A stretch of DNA of 64,000 bases from Asterias amurensis (taxonomy: Eukaryota; Echinodermata; Asteroidea; Forcipulatida; Asteriidae). The stretch is from NCBI RefSeq assembly GCF_032118995.1, contig NC_092648.1:16396450-16460449 (forward strand), written 5' to 3'. Positions 58,691 through 64,000 of this stretch are shown here, piece after piece. The notes beneath the pieces were generated by a model, which was given only the letters and a program-made list of their open reading frames with translations, was not told the DNA's origin and searched no databases. The translations under genes and the position numbers were made by a program. Position 1 is the stretch's first letter. Each line of letters opens with the position of its first letter.

Positions 58691-60742
58691 CGTCTTAAGA
58701 TATATTCCATTCTATATCTTAGGATGAATTCATGCCCACTTCAGTCACAACAAGATCAAAAGAGCCGTTTGTAGTTACATTTGTACACCGAGAGACGTTT
58801 ACTGTGCACACCAAATCAATCACCAAAAATGCCAGGGAAATTTCAGTAATGAATGTGCGCCCTCTATCGGCAAAATTTCGTTCAATTCATTAGAGTATAA
58901 TTTATTTAATTCTGGACTACTATTTTATTACTAAAATAACTTATGATTTTTAAACGAAATATAAAATGACAAGGATCTAAGTGGTGGGTAGCCGTGTTAT
59001 TTTAGGTAGTTGCAAAAAGCAATCATGTAGAACTCGTATAGCAACAACTAGACTACTTCAAAGGTTAAACAAAATGTAACCGGTTATAAAATAAACAACT
59101 TGAATAAACCAATTAAAACTAAATGCTATGGGGGAACTCTCTTATAGAAAAACTCAATTAAACAAGATCGAATAGGGTAAAGACACGATGAGATGCAAAT
59201 AAACAGGAACAGTGACTCAAAGTGGTAGGTTTATCATTAAACAAAAAGTACCAAATAACTTATAAATCAATGACCAAAAGCCAACAACAAAAATTAGCCG
59301 AAATTAATGGATGGACTTGGGGAGCTTAATATTCTTGAAGCCAAGTGAAACCTAAACAATCGCTAGAAAAGCACTTTTCTACACACATCGAGAATCGGAA
59401 CAGTCCAGGTTTCACCTCGTGATTATATTTTGTCATCTAGTACGGTTCTAATATTTGTATTCATGTGAAAGTAAAACCTATAGCTCTTCGTTCAAAGTTG
59501 GAATGAGAAGAAAGGAAAACATTTCATGTTGGTTCCCGCCCCCATATTTTCCTTATCAAAGGTAGGCATAATATATCAACTTCTTTCAAGAAGTTTCGAT
59601 TTTTAAATAAAAACACAAAATTTTCTTCTAATGGGGGGCCTACAATGAAAAGAGATGTAGCTACAGCTTTGTGATTGTTTCCAAAATAAACATTCGTTTC
59701 AATCAAAAGGGCCTTTCACTTTCTTCACACGAATTTTCCCAGTAAATAATGAAAGTCGTTGCGAACTATCCATATCGAATTAACCATTCATTATGTGTAA
59801 TTACCTGTGTTTATGTTGGAGGTTTCTTAGTAAGCCTTCGTGTATAAGAGAAAGGAACAGCACTATCTCAATAGACAGAACCTGCTATTGCGAGTAGGAA
59901 GAAGCACATAACATGAGATGATGTTGGGATAAATCGAACGGATTTCTGGTGAGTATAATAATTTTGACATCCACTTTTAAATAACGACCACACAAAAAAT
60001 AACAGCATTTGAAACACTTGGTTCAACCTGAATACGAACGAGCTTTGTCCATTGAGAGAACATGAATGTGACGATTTGTTGATTCAATTGAAATTGTTTT
60101 TAAAGGCAGTGGACCTATTGGTAATGACTCGAAATAATTATTAGCATGAAACCTTACTTGGTGACGAGTAATGGGGAGAGGTCGGTGGTATAAAACGTTG
60201 TGAGAAACGGCTCCCTCTGAAGTGCCATAGTTTTCGAGAAAGAAATAGTTTTCCACGAATTTGATTTCGAGACCTCAGATTTAGAACTTGAGGTCTCGAA
60301 ATCAATCATCTAAACGCACACAACTTCGTGTGACAAGGGTGTTTTCTTCTTTCATTATTATCTGGCAACTTTGATGACCGATTGAGCTCAAATTTTCACA
60401 GGTTAGTTATTTTATGCATATGTTGAGATACACCAACTGTGAAGGCTAGTCTTTGACAATTACCAATAGTGTCCACTGCCTTTAAGGCCACATCACACAG
60501 GTTTTTTAAAGGGAACTTGGAGGCAACCAACTGCATGCTAATGGAACACTTCGTTCGGCAGCACGAAGGCCTAAAAGATACATTTTCCCACCACACCCCA
60601 ATGGAAATGATGAGAAAAACAGACACGTGAAGGATTTGTTTTCTTGGAAATTAACCGATAGAACTAAATGCATGAGATTGTGCCATGGTCTTTACTTTTT
60701 TTATTATATTTTTTTATTATAGTAAATCGACCGCTGCCGGCC
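58691..60742. other. Divergent spacer between KIF6 and the YWTD gene
   Basis: This should hold the promoters of both genes, which face away from each other about 2 kb apart. No coding sequence was recognised. A family C element lies at 60100. The rest is AT-rich, and no clear core promoter motif was seen. Confidence 0.5.
60100..60485. mobile_element. Family C miniature element, full copy upstream of the YWTD gene
   Basis: TTAA occurs at both borders, with ends TTAAAGGCAGTGGACCTATT and AGTGTCCACTGCCTTTAA. It has the same orientation as the copy at 47724 and is very similar to it by eye. It ends about 260 bp before the inferred start codon of the YWTD gene. Confidence 0.85.
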
Positions 60743-63362
60743 ATGCAATGCTCGGTGATTGAGATGACGTCACTGTTGGTTATTATCGCGATGGGACAAG
60801 CCTTTCTCAGGTTGACTCATGCAGGCAAGTTACGTTATTAAATGACTAGGCCCTACTTGAGTTCTAAGGAAAATTGTGTTTCATTTATGATAATTATAGG
60901 CAACAAAAGTGGTTGGATTCATTGAAATTTCAAATAATTTAAACTTTTAGGACAGTTGTAAACAACAACAACAACAACTATCAAGTAACTTTGGCTCCTC
61001 ACCCAATGGGCAAGACCCTATGGCGACGCAACGGCAACGCATGATGACAGATATTGAATTCCATACGTTTATTTATGTTTTTAATGTCGTCAATTGTTGA
61101 GAGCATTAGGGCCTATTTGTATGTCGAGGGTTTCTTGAATATTGTTCACCCTCACAGCTGTTTGTAATATTAATAAATTATAGTTCAGAATTTAAATTGC
61201 AGGTGACTTTGCGATATTCGTGGATATAAAAAATGTAACAATATCGGTAGGAAGCATGGATAAGGAACTAGCCGACGCAGTGACGATACCTCTCGAAGGG
61301 CTGATAAACCCTGTGGATGTTGACTATGACCCCGTGGAAAAAATGGTGTACTGGGATGACATCAGAACTAAGCCTGCGGCAACTATTTCCCGGGCACGTC
61401 TTGACGGCAGCCACCAAGCCATTGTTGTAGATGGACTTGATCGTGAGTTATGTATAAGTTTCAAAATATCTTCGACAGGCACTTGATACCTTTGGTAATT
61501 TATTGTCAAAAACCTGTCTTCTCACTTGCGACTAGGGTACATAAATTATGCATAAAAAGTTTGAACTCACTATTGGTCGTCGAAGTTGCGAGAGACTAAT
61601 GGAAGAAAAAAAACCTTGTCGCACAAGTTGTTTGCTTTCAGATGCTTGAATTCGAGACCTCAGTTGAGGTCTCGAAACCAATTCAAAATATATTTTACTG
61701 ACAAATTACTTCTTTCTCAAAAACTACGTTACTTCATCAGAGGGAGTCGTTTCTCACAATGTTTTTCAGCTCTCCATTGCTCGTTACCAAGTAAGTTGTT
61801 ACGCTAGCAACTATTTTGAGTAAGAACCAACAGTGTCAATGCCTTTAAGAAGGAAGAAACATGATTTTATGTAAGCTGGGGGTAGTGATTTTTTACTGCA
61901 TGGTTGGTACTTGCATTTTGATTTTGGAGTTGACGAAAACAAACAGTGGTACTGAAATCATTTTTGTTTAGATCCGGACAGGCTGACCTTGGACATTGAA
62001 GGCAGGATGATTTACTGGACAGAAATTGAATTGGGGTACATTGCGAGAGCTCCGATGAATGGTACAGGAACCGTTGAGATTATTGTGGAGGATCTTGTCA
62101 ATCTCAGAGAAATCCTATTTGATCAGGTCTTAAAGTAAGTAAATCCATAAGTGGGGAATTATACAGATAGCACATTTTACTCTCAATTTTGTTTGCATCC
62201 ATAATAATTGTACTAGCCTTGCTCAAGGCAGTCGCATTATTCGCTCCGAAAAGACGCCGCTGTAAACCCACCCGTATACCCTGTGCGTGGTGCGTGCGAT
62301 CACACCGCATGACCCACCCGTATACCTGTCACATCGTACGACTACTGTGCACACAAGCCATCCGCACTCGTACCACTAACCGCATGCGGAGGTAGCCTTG
62401 ATCAAGGCGCTACAGCCAGCCGCGACCTGCAAAATCCCAGTCCCCGTCACTGAGTTCCGCCAGCGCACCCCATACATAACACAGTGCATATAATACGTGT
62501 ACAGCGTATGTACACACACATACCTACTGTATGTATAGTACCATCTGTATGGTACACGTACGATACATCATGAGTACTTTAAAGCCACGTGTGCGAGGTT
62601 GAAAGTAGAAAGACACGACCGTACTCACGACTTCGCTATACTGTTCTCACTGTACAATGTACTGTACATACAATGTACTGGATACATGTACATTGCTCGT
62701 GTACGCACTAGCGTGCAGACTGCCGAATCGCGCCGGGCCGGGGCACACTACGCCAACAGCCTTGAGTCAAGGCTATAATTGTACACGCCCTGAAGGCCAT
62801 CCTTTAGAGTTTGCTTCCAATGGGAAACATTAATTTGTAGTATAGCACCAAGGCCAAGACAAGGGCAACCAAAGTCCAATGACATTCGTGTAATTCCATA
62901 AATGCTTTATTATCTCCCATACTGTATTGAACCGTACCAGTTTGCCTTTTTAATAAACAATTAATGATTTCATCCAGTAAAAACAACCTGATTATTACCA
63001 AATCAACGAACCGAGCTGAGAACAAGTTGCAACAGATAGAACCACAAACCGAGAGGACGTTGCCATGATACATCACGACACACAGACACTTCAATTTCAA
63101 ATTTAGTGCAATATACATTTGAGTGCAAAAGACCTGGGTTGTGATACGACATACTCGTAATTGAATACCTTTAAAGATTCTCTGTCTCTCACGCATCATG
63201 TTTTATTTTATTTTTAACTTAACTATTTCAGGAATATCTACTGGACCTGTGTATTAAACACGAATGGTACAATCGGAAAATCAGACTCAAACGGTAGAAA
63301 TGCGACGATCATCGTTGTGGGGAATTTACTTCAGCCAAATGGGTTAGCTATTGATTATGAAG
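60743..63362 (+). CDS. Secreted or membrane protein with an N-terminal LDL-receptor class B (YWTD) propeller, 3' end outside the window
   Basis: Four exons were found: 60743-60824, 61203-61442, 61972-62134, 63232-63362; the phases (1, 1, 2, 1) agree. Exon 1 encodes a signal-peptide-like stretch, TSLLVIIAMGQAFL, ending near THA-G. The next exons carry YWTD-type repeats: MVYWDDI, ARLDGSHQAIVVDGL, MIYWTEIELGYIARA, PMNGTG, NIYWTCV and QPNGLAIDYEG. Such repeats form a six-bladed beta-propeller used for ligand binding in LDLR, LRP and nidogen-type proteins. Here the propeller starts right after the signal, as in LRP5/6, with no LDLRA or EGF module before it. Intron 1 has a GC donor (CAG|GCAAGT). 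The gene continues past 64000, so length, later domains and membrane anchoring are unknown, and no specific symbol is justified. Confidence 0.75.
61476..61849. mobile_element. Family C miniature element, diverged copy in YWTD gene intron 2
   Basis: AGGCACTTGATACCTTTGGT at the left and CAACAGTGTCAATGCCTTTA at the right are changed family C ends. Blocks GTCGTCGAAGTTGCGAGAGA and AGAGGGAGTCGTTTCTCACA lie between. It is older than the KIF6 copies. Confidence 0.6.
62214..62775. mobile_element. 562-bp GC-rich element with 9-bp target duplication
   Basis: TAGCCTTGCTCAAGGC and GCCTTGAGTCAAGGCTA are inverted ends, and TAATTGTAC is directly repeated on both sides (62205-62213, 62776-62784). A third end-like copy, TAGCCTTGATCAAGGCGC, lies inside at about 62394. 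The inside is CpG-rich and has a repeated CACCCGTATACC and many GTAC palindromes. Nine-base duplications are typical of Mutator-type elements. No transposase is present. It lies in YWTD gene intron 3. Confidence 0.75.
62795..62900. mobile_element. Family F fragment
   Basis: GCTTCCAATGGGAAA, AGCACCAAGGCCAAGACAAG and TTCGTGTAATTCCA follow the family F order. It is in YWTD gene intron 3 just right of the GC-rich element. Confidence 0.4.
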
Positions 63363-64000
63363 GTAAGATCTTACTAAAGAACACAACTAGTTTACCCAAT
63401 ATGAAAACAAGTGACACGAAGCACGAATGCTGTTTGTATCAAGGCGAAAAGTAATTCCTCTGCCAATCATTGGGCAACAAATACTGTAGAAAAGGTGCCT
63501 ATAATACTGGTGACCATTGTCAGAAAGCTACTTACATGTACATCAGGGTAAAAATGACTGTATGGACCACTACTGACTTGCCAGGGGTGATCATTGGCAC
63601 GCGATGCATGCTTATGTGTATCACAAGTCAGAAATGAATCTTTCTTAAATTGCATGCCACAGTCGGATAAAATGCCTGAGAAACAAAATAATAATTAATT
63701 CTTAAGGGGGAATGCCACCACTGACCACTACACAATTACAACACATTTTTATCAATACACTCACAGACTGCATTTGTCCAAGTTTGGCTACAATGTGGGA
63801 GGAAATTATCTTTGTACAATTTTTTTTTATTGACCATCTGATCGTCAGATGACCATTGTCCACCATACATGAGCATATTGTGGCGGAGACCGCTTTTTGT
63901 TTAACCTTACAGAGTTGTTGAGACAATTTAAATTATCTCTTGCTTTAATATAATGTCCTGCTAATTCATTGCTTTTTTCCTTTGTGTTTATAAACTGAGT
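63363..64000 (+). other. Start of the next intron of the YWTD gene
   Basis: After the donor GTAAGA no further exon was recognised before the window ends. TTAAGGGGGAATGCCACCAC at 63701 looks like a possible transposon end with TTAA, but its partner would lie outside the window. Confidence 0.4.

Noticed and set aside
62804-63199. 131-residue minus-strand frame
   Set aside because: It is intronic between YWTD exons and partly covers a family F fragment; hydrophobic runs but no family likeness.

Overview
This window looks like nuclear DNA of a marine deuterostome, most likely an echinoderm and possibly a sea star. Every gene is split by many introns with GT-AG (once GC-AG) borders, and the proteins resemble human orthologues closely enough to fix exon order and reading phase. 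The AT-rich introns and spacers are packed with short palindromic DNA transposons, several flanked by TTAA, and with tRNA-headed SINEs. The species call is inference from gene content and repeat style; no database search was run.

Six protein genes were assembled exon by exon, with phases that agree at every junction. CRLS1, cardiolipin synthase (+, 963-4645), makes the mitochondrial lipid cardiolipin. ZFYVE21 (-, 24432-9811) is a FYVE/PH-like phosphoinositide-binding protein. POLR2I (+, 24730-26534) is RNA polymerase II subunit RPB9 and starts 297 bp from ZFYVE21, so the two probably share a bidirectional promoter. APLF (-, 40499-32317) is a DNA-break repair and histone-binding factor with FHA, Ku-binding motif, two PBZ zinc fingers and an acidic tail. 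KIF6 (-, 58690-42827) is a kinesin of the kinesin-9 group. The sixth (+, 60743 to beyond the window) encodes a signal peptide followed by an LDL-receptor class B (YWTD) beta-propeller. A tRNA-Glu(CTC) gene lies in intron 1 of APLF. The genes do not form a functional cluster.

Region by region: 1-4.6 kb CRLS1; 4.6-9.8 kb convergent spacer with palindromic elements; 9.8-24.4 kb ZFYVE21, mostly intron, with full SINEs and nested insertions; 24.4-24.7 kb divergent promoter; 24.7-26.5 kb POLR2I; 26.5-32.3 kb spacer made largely of inverted-repeat elements; 32.3-40.5 kb APLF; 40.5-42.8 kb spacer with tandem duplications; 42.8-58.7 kb KIF6, with miniature elements in most introns; 58.7-60.7 kb spacer; 60.7-64 kb the YWTD gene.

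Repeat families are named A to L here for cross-reference only. B, C and J have TTAA at both ends and B and C share the terminal TTAAAGG. Several insertions into older elements (C in A, A in SINE, C in D, SINE in F, a 640-bp element in a SINE) give relative ages. No retrovirus, LTR element, Polinton, LINE reading frame, toxin or CRISPR array was recognised. No wholly new biological system was found. The most unusual items are the additional SDWEP acidic segment and AT-hook in APLF, the minisatellite that abuts and mimics a KIF6 splice donor, and the overlapping upstream reading frame of CRLS1.
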